From the NCBI GenBank assembly GCA_019422065.1, contig JAHZEA010000001.1, positions 160,396 through 224,395 on the forward strand: 64,000 nt of DNA. Reading direction: 5' to 3'. Every line of letters starts with the position of its first letter. Within the stretch, counting starts at the first letter, position 1. This DNA is from Lachnospiraceae bacterium. GTDB lineage: Bacteria; Bacillota; Clostridia; Lachnospirales; Anaerotignaceae. The position numbers and the translations under genes were made by a program. The notes under the pieces were generated by a model. The model was not told the origin of the DNA, did no database searches, and saw only the letters and a list, made by a program, of their open reading frames with translations. Positions 8,838 through 16,952 of this stretch are shown piece after piece.

Positions 8838-9923
8838 ATGGCAAACCTTACATTCCAGTACCTTCCATGCTATACAGTAGGACCTGATGCTTACGAAAGA
8901 GTTCCTGAAGTATGCGCTAAATACGGCAAAAAAGCCGTTGCTGTAGGCGGTCACAGAGCCCTTGCAGCTGCTAAACCTTTTATTGAAAAAGCAATAAAAG
9001 ATTCTGACATTGAGATTATAGACTACGTTTGGTATGGCGGCGAAGCTTCTTTAGAGAATGCTGAAATGGTAGCTAATACAGAAAGCTACAAAAACGCTGA
9101 CATGGTATTTGCTTTCGGCGGCGGAAAAGCTCTTGATACATGCAAATACGCTTGTGCTCTTATTGACAAAAAACCTTTATTCACATTCCCTACAATAGCA
9201 GCTACATGCGCTCCTGCTTCTGCTGAGGCTATTATGTACTATCCAAACGGTGAAGCAAGAGATACATATCAGTGCGGCAGACCTGCTGAGCACATTTTCA
9301 TTAATACAGACATTATCGCACAGGCTCCTGACCTTTACCTTTGGGCAGGTATTGGCGATACAATGGCTAAACATTTCGAAACAGAGCTTGCTGCAAGAGA
9401 CAGAAAAGTATCTTTCAAACAGGCTCTTGGTGTTGAAATCGGTACAATGTGCTACAAACCACTTGTTAAATACGGCGCTAAAGCTATTGAGGACTGCAAA
9501 AATAACACATCTTCAGAAGAACTTGAGCAGATTGCTCTTACAAACATTATAACAACAGGTACAGTTTCAGCTCTTGTTGGTGTTACAATTAACTCCAACA
9601 TAGCTCACTCACTTTGCTACGGCCTTACAGTTCTTCCACAGGTTGAAAAGAACCACCTTCATGGTGAGGTAGTTTCATACTGCACACTTGTACTTCTTTT
9701 TGCAGACGGACAGGATGACAAGGTAGATGAGCTTTATCCTCTTTACAAAGCAATCAACCTTCCTACAAAGCTTTCTCAGCTTGAAGTAACAAGAGAAGAA
9801 TTAGGACCAGTTGTAGAAAAAGCTCTTTCTGTTGAGGACATCAACTTTGTTCCTTACAAAGTAACAGACAAAATGCTCTTTGATGCAATCGACAAACTTG
9901 AGGAGTACAACAAAACACATTAA
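8838..9923 (+). CDS. Iron-containing alcohol / hydroxycarboxylate dehydrogenase, glycerol-dehydrogenase-like (paralogue 1)
   Basis: 361 residues. The NAD-binding GGGK is at 94-97 (FAFGGGKALD), and the metal ligands D174, H257 and H275 coincide almost exactly with D173/H256/H274 of glycerol dehydrogenase. The closest functional relatives by eye are GldA and HcxA (YbdH), an NAD(P)H 2-oxoacid reductase. It is monocistronic with its own promoter and terminator. Codon choice is more GC-rich and uniform than in the neighbours, as in highly expressed genes. It lies divergent from the larA-like gene, which suggests a hydroxyacid/oxoacid substrate. A close paralogue is at 25833-26927. Confidence 0.85.
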   Translation: MANLTFQYLPCYTVGPDAYERVPEVCAKYGKKAVAVGGHRALAAAKPFIEKAIKDSDIEIIDYVWYGGEASLENAEMVANTESYKNADMVFAFGGGKALDTCKYACALIDKKPLFTFPTIAATCAPASAEAIMYYPNGEARDTYQCGRPAEHIFINTDIIAQAPDLYLWAGIGDTMAKHFETELAARDRKVSFKQALGVEIGTMCYKPLVKYGAKAIEDCKNNTSSEELEQIALTNIITTGTVSALVGVTINSNIAHSLCYGLTVLPQVEKNHLHGEVVSYCTLVLLFADGQDDKVDELYPLYKAINLPTKLSQLEVTREELGPVVEKALSVEDINFVPYKVTDKMLFDAIDKLEEYNKTH

Positions 9924-9933
9924 TTAAAAACTT

Positions 9934-9964
9934 AAAGAACGGAGTTTTTCTCCGTTCTTTTTTT
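9934..9964 (+). terminator. Terminator of Fe-ADH gene 1
   Basis: Perfect 11-bp stem AAAGAACGGAG/CTCCGTTCTTT with a T-rich tail. Confidence 0.9.
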
Positions 9965-9982
9965 ATCTACAAACAAAGCAAT

Positions 9983-10016
9983 AAAAAACGGGGGATTTTA
10001 TAATCCTCCGTTTTTT
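9983..10016 (-). terminator. Terminator of the radical SAM operon
   Basis: Stem AAAACGGGGGATT/AATCCTCCGTTTT with one G-T pair and U runs on both strands; it serves the leftward small membrane protein gene ending at 10031. Confidence 0.82.
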
Positions 10017-10030
10017 ATTAATAACATATA

Positions 10031-10396
10031 TTAATTATTATTGTCTTTTTTGCCTCTGCTTTTAATTGTTCTGCCTAAATTTGCGCCTGTATACATACCA
10101 ATAAATGAAAATATAAGATATATAAATCCTACAATGGCAACAGAAGGGCTTTTGTAATATATTACCTGAGGTACATACAAAATAAGCATTATAAATACAT
10201 AAACAAAGCTCATACCGTTTTTCAGGCCAAAAACAAAAGCTGAAATAAGGCAAGAAAGCGGAATAATGAGAGATACTAAAAGGCTTATTCCAAAAGATTC
10301 TTTAACACTTGGAAAAACTGTTGGTATAAAAGGAACAATATAATATGCTACAGCCATAATAATTATATATGGCACAAAGGCTTTAAATTTTTCCAT
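10031..10396 (-). CDS. Small integral membrane protein, unknown function
   Basis: 121 residues with about four hydrophobic segments (near 9-28, 36-56, 62-80 and 88-108) and a basic, Asn-rich tail (KSRGKKDNNN), so probably an inner-membrane protein with a cytoplasmic C-terminus. I do not recognise the family. ATG follows AGGTGG. It lies 30 bases downstream of the radical SAM gene and shares its terminator, so the two are likely co-transcribed; a functional partnership is possible but unproven. Confidence 0.7.
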   Translation of the reverse strand: MEKFKAFVPYIIIMAVAYYIVPFIPTVFPSVKESFGISLLVSLIIPLSCLISAFVFGLKNGMSFVYVFIMLILYVPQVIYYKSPSVAIVGFIYLIFSFIGMYTGANLGRTIKSRGKKDNNN

Positions 10397-10426
10397 TATT
10401 CCACCTCATTTTAAATTCCAATAATA

Positions 10427-11848
10427 TCAGGCATTTTTAACGTTATTCTTTTCTTCCTGCTGTTCATTAGTATATTTTGTACCGCCAAAATGTTTATTAT
10501 TCTCCCAAAGCTCATCGGCTTTTTCTTTCCACTGCTGGGAATAAGCTTGGCACTTGCCGCACAAATGCTCTACACTTTCAGGAGATTCCAAATCAGTTGA
10601 TTTAGCACCGCATTTATGTACCATTTCCAAAAGTTTTTCTGGGTTTTCAAGCATTGGGCATGGTCTTAAATGGTTGTTGTTAAACGGCTGATTATCGTGA
10701 TAAGCCATAAAAAGCGGCTGTTTAAGAGCATCAAGAAGTGAAACCTCATTTATGTTTGCACTGGAATAGTGTATAAATACACAAGGCTCACAGTCACCAT
10801 TAGCGTTAATATGGAAATAATTTCTTCCTCCGGCTATACATCCGCCTACATACTCACCGTCGTTTTGGAAATCAAATGTAAATATTAGCTTATCGCTTTC
10901 CTCAGAGCGAATTTCTCTTACCCTGTGGTACATGTATTCCCTCTGCTCCGGTGTTAAAAGCAGTTCCTCAGCTGCGCTGTTTCCAACTGGCATATAATGG
11001 AAATACCAAATATACCTGCAACCTTTTTCTATAACCATATCAAGGAATTCATCGCTTGTAACAGTTTTATAGTTTTTGCTTGTATAGCAAATTGAAAGAC
11101 CAAAAAGCTGACCGTATTTTTTAAGCAAATCCATAGCATGCATAACTTTGTTAAATACGCCTTGGCCTCTTCTTGAGTCATTAACCTCGTCAAAGCCTTC
11201 AAGGCTTAATGAAAGAGATAAATTTCCCACTTTATCCATTTGTTTGCAAAATTCATCATCAATAAGAGTACCGTTTGTAAAAGCGTGGAACTCGCAGTCA
11301 TGATGCTTTTTGCAAAGTTTAATAATATCGTCTTTTCTTACCAAAGGCTCGCCGCCTGTAAGCATATAAAAATATATACCAAGCTTTTTGCCTTGAGAAA
11401 CTATATCATCAAGCTTTTCAAATGAAAGATTTAATTTATTGCCGTACTCGGCAGCCCAGCAGCCTGTGCAGTGCAAATTGCAGGCAGATGTAGGGTCCAT
11501 AAGTATAAGCCAAGGAATATTACACTTATGTATTTCTCTCATTTCCCTTATGGTTTTTGTTCCATTAAAAGCCGCCTCATAACCAAGGTTAAGGGCTGTC
11601 ATTTTAACAACATTAGGGCTTAATTCCGTTAAAAGCTTATCAATATATTTAAGCCACTTGCTGTCTTTATCAGTTATAGTTTTTCTGATTGTGTCATAGG
11701 TACTTTGCTTAAAGTTATCACCCATATATTTCTCTGTTAAATCAACAAGCTTTATAAGGTTCTTATCCCTATCTTTTCCGATATACTTAAGAGCACTGTC
11801 TATAGCCGCAGAGTATGCAAGCCTTGCAGCTGAATGTGATAAACTCAT
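10427..11848 (-). CDS. Radical SAM protein with SPASM-type C-terminal cluster domain
   Basis: 473 residues. A helical N-terminal extension (about 1-110) precedes the radical SAM CxxxCxxC motif CNLHCTGC at 123-130 and the SAM-binding GGEP (TGGEPLVRKDD). The C-terminal region has many cysteines (CIAGG, CEPC, RPCPMLE, CGAKS, CGKC), as in SPASM proteins that carry auxiliary 4Fe-4S clusters. Such enzymes modify peptides or proteins, but no precursor peptide is evident next to it. GGGGAGG lies upstream of the ATG. Co-operonic with the small membrane protein. The substrate is unknown. Confidence 0.85.
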   Translation of the reverse strand: MSLSHSAARLAYSAAIDSALKYIGKDRDKNLIKLVDLTEKYMGDNFKQSTYDTIRKTITDKDSKWLKYIDKLLTELSPNVVKMTALNLGYEAAFNGTKTIREMREIHKCNIPWLILMDPTSACNLHCTGCWAAEYGNKLNLSFEKLDDIVSQGKKLGIYFYMLTGGEPLVRKDDIIKLCKKHHDCEFHAFTNGTLIDDEFCKQMDKVGNLSLSLSLEGFDEVNDSRRGQGVFNKVMHAMDLLKKYGQLFGLSICYTSKNYKTVTSDEFLDMVIEKGCRYIWYFHYMPVGNSAAEELLLTPEQREYMYHRVREIRSEESDKLIFTFDFQNDGEYVGGCIAGGRNYFHINANGDCEPCVFIHYSSANINEVSLLDALKQPLFMAYHDNQPFNNNHLRPCPMLENPEKLLEMVHKCGAKSTDLESPESVEHLCGKCQAYSQQWKEKADELWENNKHFGGTKYTNEQQEEKNNVKNA

Positions 11849-12076
11849 AACTTAACGCCTCCCCTGTTTTACGGCTGAAAGCCGTATTTAGACTCTTTAT
11901 TGTTCAAATGTTTAAAACAACAAAGAATTTGACAAATTTATCACTTTTATTAATGAAATATTGTTTAGAAATAAAAACAACATTCATATTATTATATAAT
12001 AACATATTATGTAATAAATTGACATAATTATTTTTTACGTGAGATAAAATACCTAATATTCTCAATAAGTGTCTTA

Positions 12077-12925
12077 TTATATATTTGTAAGATACCCTAA
12101 AAATTTTTCAAAATTAACTCCGTCATTAACATTAATATCGTACTTTGCTGTATCCTCTACAGCTGTATATATAAAATCCGCCGCTGTTTCAACAGCCTTT
12201 TCAATTGTAAATCCGCGCACAGCCATAGCCGAAACTATAGATGACATAATATCCCCAGTACCGGAATAACCACCCTTAAGCTTTTCTTTTTTAACAATGC
12301 TTATGCCCGCTTTGGATACTATTAAATTGTTAATAAACTTTTTATCACCTTCAGCCGTATTAATTCCAGTAACAATAATATCAGCTTTGGTTTTAGCCGA
12401 AAAACTTTCTGCCGCTTTTTTAATTTCGTCTATTCTGTCTGTTTTATCGTTATTTGTAAAACTTAAAGGGCTTAAACCGCTTAAAAGGCACAGCTCCGTT
12501 ACATTAGGCAGTACAATATCTGCCTTTTCAGATAAGTACAGCATTTTATCCCTAAGGCCTGATGTATAGTTTTCATAAGGCGCGTTTTCATCACCCATAA
12601 CAGGGTCAAGTATAAATATTGTGTTTGGCTTTTTAAAATTCTCCACCACATTTATAACTTCATCAGCCTGTTTTTCTGCTGACAAAAATCCGGAATATAT
12701 ACCATCAAACTCAAAACCCAATTCAAGCCACTTATCCGCTATATGGCGCATTTCTTTTGTAAGCTCTTTAATGTAAAAACTGCTGTAACAAGTTTGATTA
12801 GAAAGCACTGATGTGGGCATAGGGCATGCCTGAACTCTAAGTGCCGAAATAATAGGTATAGCGGCTGTTAAGGAACACTTGCCAAAACCGGATATATCGT
12901 TAATTACAGCAATTTTTTTAATCAT
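12077..12925 (-). CDS. Pyridoxamine/pyridoxal kinase (PdxY/PdxK-like)
   Basis: 282 residues of the ribokinase-type PfkB fold. It has the N-terminal NDISGFGKCSL motif typical of pyridoxal kinases, the DPVMGD phosphate-transfer loop, and the C-terminal anion-hole motif GTGD (YSGTGDIMSS) with the catalytic Asp. It phosphorylates pyridoxal, pyridoxine or pyridoxamine at O5 with ATP. It begins 2 bases after the stop of the MATE gene, so the two are translationally coupled. No clear terminator follows. Confidence 0.88.
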   Translation of the reverse strand: MIKKIAVINDISGFGKCSLTAAIPIISALRVQACPMPTSVLSNQTCYSSFYIKELTKEMRHIADKWLELGFEFDGIYSGFLSAEKQADEVINVVENFKKPNTIFILDPVMGDENAPYENYTSGLRDKMLYLSEKADIVLPNVTELCLLSGLSPLSFTNNDKTDRIDEIKKAAESFSAKTKADIIVTGINTAEGDKKFINNLIVSKAGISIVKKEKLKGGYSGTGDIMSSIVSAMAVRGFTIEKAVETAADFIYTAVEDTAKYDINVNDGVNFEKFLGYLTNI

Positions 12926-12927
12926 AT

Positions 12928-14283
12928 TTAAACCACCATTTCGTCAGATTTCATACCGGATTTATCCGATAATACGTATATTTTATAGAATATAAGGCTT
13001 ACAGCCATACCAGCTACCCAGCCGAAAGGCCATGAGAGCCAAATTCCAGTTTCTTCAAAAAAGATTACAAGTATATAAGAAAGGGCAACTCTTAATATAA
13101 GGTCTGTAAATGTGGAAACCATAAAGGCTGCCATTTTTCCCGTACCTCTTAAAGTACCGTCGCTTAAAAGCTTAATACCAACTACAATATAAAACGGCGA
13201 TACAATACGCATAAACATAACGCCTACATGTACTACAGTAGTTTCGCTAGAATCAACAAAAAGAGACATAAACTGTGAAGCAAATACCACATATGCCACA
13301 GCTATAGCTGCCGCAATAGTTGTCATCATCTTAAGTCCGGCTTTAAATCCCTGATGTACTCTGTCCATACGTCCGGCACCATAGTTTTGCGCTGCAAAGC
13401 TTGAAATACCACTGCCGAGAGTTGTAACACATACAACAGCAAAAGTATTAAGCTTAATTGCTGCCGAATAACCGGCAATTACATCTGAGCCAAAGCCGTT
13501 AACAAGCGCCTGTATAAATATAGTGCCTACAGAAACAAAGCTCTGCTGAAGAATACTCGGTACTGCTACTGACATAAGCCTTTTAAATATATTGCCCGAG
13601 AATACCTTCGATTTTTCTTCCGTTTTAAAAATCGCAATCCTGCGCATAAGTACAACAAAAGCCAAAAGCGCCGCAACTGACTGAGCTATAAATGTAGCCC
13701 ATGCCAAACCGGCAATGCCCATATCAAGGCTAACAACCATAAATATGTCAAGAAAGACATTGCCTATAGATGAGCAAACAAGAAAATAAAGCGGCGTTTT
13801 GCTGTCGCCTAATGCCGCAAATACACCTGTGCATATATTATACATTATAAGCGAGAAAAGTCCAAATATGTATATATCAAGATAAGTTTTAGCACCGTCA
13901 AATATATTCTGCGGCGTGTTAAGTGCATTAAGCATAAATGAGCTGAATATAACACCAAAAAGCGTAAGCGCCGCTGCCATAACAAGGGCCGTAACAAGTG
14001 ATGTATAAACAGCCGATTTCATAGCAGATATTTTTTTACTTCCGAAATACTGGCTTATTATAACCGAACAACCTGTATTAAGACCAACAGCTATAGCCAT
14101 AATAATCATTGTTACAGGGTATGATGCACCTATAGCCGCCAAAGCATCTGTTCCTACAAACTTTCCGGCTATTATACTGTCTGCCATGTTGTAAAACTGC
14201 TGAAAAGCAGCGCTCACAAGCAGGGGCGCAGAAAATGCCAGCAGAGTTTTTCCGGGAGAACCGGTGGTTAAATCCTTAATCAA
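12928..14283 (-). CDS. MATE-family efflux transporter
   Basis: 451 residues, 12 predicted membrane segments in two repeated halves, typical MATE length. The N-terminal segment (LLVSAAFQQFYNMADSIIAGKFVG) is the family signature of the DinF/MepA branch. The start is TTG at 14281-14283 after AGGTG. The leader from the promoter at 14392-14419 contains a small hairpin (GACAGC/GCTGTC). Its coupling to a pyridoxamine kinase is unusual and could mean a vitamer-like or amine cargo, but general drug/Na+ antiport is the safe call. Confidence 0.92.
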   Translation of the reverse strand: MIKDLTTGSPGKTLLAFSAPLLVSAAFQQFYNMADSIIAGKFVGTDALAAIGASYPVTMIIMAIAVGLNTGCSVIISQYFGSKKISAMKSAVYTSLVTALVMAAALTLFGVIFSSFMLNALNTPQNIFDGAKTYLDIYIFGLFSLIMYNICTGVFAALGDSKTPLYFLVCSSIGNVFLDIFMVVSLDMGIAGLAWATFIAQSVAALLAFVVLMRRIAIFKTEEKSKVFSGNIFKRLMSVAVPSILQQSFVSVGTIFIQALVNGFGSDVIAGYSAAIKLNTFAVVCVTTLGSGISSFAAQNYGAGRMDRVHQGFKAGLKMMTTIAAAIAVAYVVFASQFMSLFVDSSETTVVHVGVMFMRIVSPFYIVVGIKLLSDGTLRGTGKMAAFMVSTFTDLILRVALSYILVIFFEETGIWLSWPFGWVAGMAVSLIFYKIYVLSDKSGMKSDEMVV

Positions 14284-14391
14284 TGCCTTTCACCTCATAA
14301 TAATTTATTGCTAATATGTTCAGTCTTAAAGTTAAAGGCCGCATATAAGCCAAGCCGACAGCATTAAACGCTGTCTATCTTATTGTTATAT

Positions 14392-14419
14392 ATTGTAACA
14401 CTAAAAATTGATTATTCAA
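14392..14419 (-). promoter_or_regulatory. Promoter of the MATE-pyridoxamine kinase operon
   Basis: On the minus strand TTGAAT (14414-14419), 16-bp spacer, TACAAT (14392-14397). Confidence 0.6.
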
Positions 14420-14527
14420 GACAAAATCACAAACAAACATTATTTTTTCAGTGTAATATATCAACTTTTTTTACATATATGTAGAAACATAAATTATTCA
14501 ACATCAAATTACAATAAATATATATGT

Positions 14528-15076
14528 TTACTTTTGTTCATTTTTAAATTCAATGTACTCTAATATCTCATCAGGCGTACTAAATATTCCATAAAGTTTT
14601 TTAACCCTTTCAGATACAAAACCGCCGTTTTTAGCTCTGTTGATAAGCTCCTCCAAAGCGTCATAGTACCCGTTAATGCTGTAAAGGGCTATAGGCTTGT
14701 TAAGCTCACCTAACTGTTTCATAACAAGGGTAACAAAAAATTCGTCAAACGTGCCTACACCACCAGGCAAAACAACAAATGCGTCAGCCATTTTAATTAA
14801 TAAATTTTTTCTTTCTGTTATTGTGTCTGTATATATAATAGTGCCATAGTCCTTAATCAATATACCGGGCCTATCAAAGTACTTAGGCGCTATGCCTGTA
14901 ATTTCGCCTTTATTATCCATAACACCCCTTGCAGTAGCTCCCATAAGGCCAGTAGCACCACCACCAAAAATCATTGTATGCCCTCTTTGAGCAAGTAAGG
15001 CCCCAAACTCATAACTTTTTTCAATATAAATTTTGTCAATATTCTCTTTTGATGCACCATATATGCAGATTTTCAT
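14528..15076 (-). CDS. LOG-family protein (TIGR00730), cytokinin riboside 5'-monophosphate phosphoribohydrolase-like
   Basis: 182 residues from the ATG at 15074-15076, which follows GGGGGA at good distance; a longer frame starts at a poorer site. Family motifs are GGGATGLMG near residue 40 and PGGVGTFDE near residue 103 (the conserved PGGxGTxxE). Family members hydrolyse nucleoside 5'-monophosphates to base plus ribose 5-phosphate; in bacteria the physiological substrate is often unclear. Sits alone between the MATE operon and the divergent methyltransferase gene. Confidence 0.88.
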   Translation of the reverse strand: MKICIYGASKENIDKIYIEKSYEFGALLAQRGHTMIFGGGATGLMGATARGVMDNKGEITGIAPKYFDRPGILIKDYGTIIYTDTITERKNLLIKMADAFVVLPGGVGTFDEFFVTLVMKQLGELNKPIALYSINGYYDALEELINRAKNGGFVSERVKKLYGIFSTPDEILEYIEFKNEQK

Positions 15077-15233
15077 TTTAAATCCCCCTTTCATTTATCC
15101 AACTAAATATTATTTTATCATCTCATATCCACGCTAACAACACTGCATAATTAAATTACGCTGGCTATACTTGAAAATATTTATACATGATTATAAAATA
15201 TTATTAAAATTATATGTAAAAAGGAGAGTTATT

Positions 15234-16436
15234 ATGGATAGACCTTGCGCTGTATTAAAAAAAGGCGAAGGCCGTGCATTTAAAGCCGGCGGTTTATGGA
15301 TATACAACAATGAAATAGATTCTTTTTCTGGCAATTTTAAAGATGGCGATATTATAACCGTTCGTGATTTTGACGGCTATCCTCTTGGTCAAGGCTTTGT
15401 TAACCGCAATTCTACAATTACGATACGTATGCTTACAAAAGATATAAATCGAGAAATTAACGACGAGTTTATATTTACCCGTGTTAAAAACGCATACGAA
15501 TACCGCAAAAGAGTAACTGACATGTCCAGCTGTCGTTTAATATTTGGTGAAGCCGACTACCTGCCGGGCATAGTAGTGGATAAATATTCTGATGTGCTTG
15601 TAGTAGAGTCTTTGAGCCTTGGTATAGACAGACTTAAACTTAAAATAATAGATTTTCTTAAAGAACTTCTAGCCCAAGACGGCACAATTATAAGAGGAGT
15701 ATACGAAAGAAGCGATGCCAAAGTCCGTGAATTAGAAGGCATGGAGCGCTATAAAGGCTTTATTGGCCAGAGCTTTGATACAAAAGTTCAAATTATTGAA
15801 AACGGTGTTAAATATATTGTAGACGTTCAAGATGGGCAGAAAACCGGTTTCTTTTTAGACCAAAAATATAACCGCCTTTCAATACATAAGCTTTGTAAAG
15901 GCCTTGATGTACTTGATTGTTTTACACATACAGGCTCTTTTGCTCTTAACGCTGGAATTGCTGGAGCAAAAAGCGTTTTAGGTGTAGACGCCTCACAATT
16001 AGCCGTTAATCAAGCACGTGAAAATGCTGTATTGAATAATTTGCAGGATGTAGTATCTTTTGAATGTTGTGACGTTTTTGACCTTCTTCCTAAACTTGAA
16101 AGCCAAGGCCGAAAATTCGATATGGTAATACTTGACCCTCCTGCTTTTACCAAATCCAGAAACTCAGTTAAAAACGCTGTTAAAGGCTATCGCGAAATTA
16201 ACTTAAGAGCCATGAAAATAATTAAAGAAAATGGCTTTCTTGTAACCTGCTCATGTTCCCATTTTATGACTTATGAGCTTTTTACTCAAACAATATCTCA
16301 GGCAGCTAAAAACGTACACCGCCGTTTAAGACAAATAGAATACCGCACTCAGGCACCTGACCATCCTATACTTTGGTCTGCTGATGAGTCTTATTATTTG
16401 AAATTTTATATATTCCAAGTAAGAAACGATATATAA
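15234..16436 (+). CDS. Class I rRNA (cytosine-5-)methyltransferase, RlmI family
   Basis: 400 residues from the ATG at 15234, which has AAGGAGAG eight bases upstream; a frame from 15171 adds an AT-rich, unsupported extension. N-terminal PUA domain (about 1-80), central EEHEE-like segment, and C-terminal Rossmann methyltransferase (about 180-390) with SAM motif DCFTHTGSFALNAG and active-site DPPAF. RlmI makes m5C1962 in 23S rRNA; the conserved Cys follows in TCSCSHFM. Monocistronic with its own terminator. Confidence 0.88.
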   Translation: MDRPCAVLKKGEGRAFKAGGLWIYNNEIDSFSGNFKDGDIITVRDFDGYPLGQGFVNRNSTITIRMLTKDINREINDEFIFTRVKNAYEYRKRVTDMSSCRLIFGEADYLPGIVVDKYSDVLVVESLSLGIDRLKLKIIDFLKELLAQDGTIIRGVYERSDAKVRELEGMERYKGFIGQSFDTKVQIIENGVKYIVDVQDGQKTGFFLDQKYNRLSIHKLCKGLDVLDCFTHTGSFALNAGIAGAKSVLGVDASQLAVNQARENAVLNNLQDVVSFECCDVFDLLPKLESQGRKFDMVILDPPAFTKSRNSVKNAVKGYREINLRAMKIIKENGFLVTCSCSHFMTYELFTQTISQAAKNVHRRLRQIEYRTQAPDHPILWSADESYYLKFYIFQVRNDI

Positions 16437-16493
16437 TAATTTATAACGTTTTATTTGTTAAGTAGTACATAGAATTTTTTATTATTAATACAT

Positions 16494-16527
16494 AAAAAAG
16501 CGCTCCTAAAATTAAGAGCGCTTTTTT
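16494..16527 (+). terminator. Terminator of the RlmI-like gene
   Basis: Stem AAAAAAGCGCTC/GAGCGCTTTTTT. Confidence 0.9.
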
Positions 16528-16894
16528 GTGTGTGGTAATATTTGCTGTATACTACAGCCGTGGTGGTTATTATTTATTTAAAAGGGGTTTTTATATGGAA
16601 ACTAAACATATTAATTTTTTGTTTCTGATAATATGATACATCAATATTATGTATAAAATATAGTTAATTTTTAAATAAATTGTAAATTTATAAAGTCATT
16701 TCCTTCTTATTTCACCACAAATTATTATTTAATTTATTATTCTTAAATACTGCCGAATTTATCATATTCAATTTACTTTCACAACAAGCTTAATTAAATT
16801 CAAATTTTAATTCCTTACTTTACTATGTTAAGTGCCTAAACTTTACCAATATATTTTCTAAAATAGTATTTTTGATTTGTACTAAAGAGCACGT
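16528..16894. other. Gene-free AT-rich spacer
   Basis: Only a 13-codon ORF with a GGGG ribosome-like site (16595-16636) and AT-rich sequence are seen; I do not call a gene here. Confidence 0.5.
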
Positions 16895-16923
16895 AAAAAA
16901 AGGGACTCCTTACGGAGTCCCCT
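16895..16923 (-). terminator. Terminator of the surface-protein gene
   Basis: Eight-bp stem GGGACTCC/GGAGTCCC with a four-base loop and an A7 run that becomes U7 on the minus strand. Confidence 0.92.
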
Positions 16924-16952
16924 GATAACTAATTAATCTATTCAGTTAAGAA

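Noticed and set aside
16595..16636. 13-codon ORF with a GGGG ribosome-like site after the RlmI terminator
   Set aside because: Too short, no conserved features, no promoter of its own and no downstream gene on that strand to regulate.
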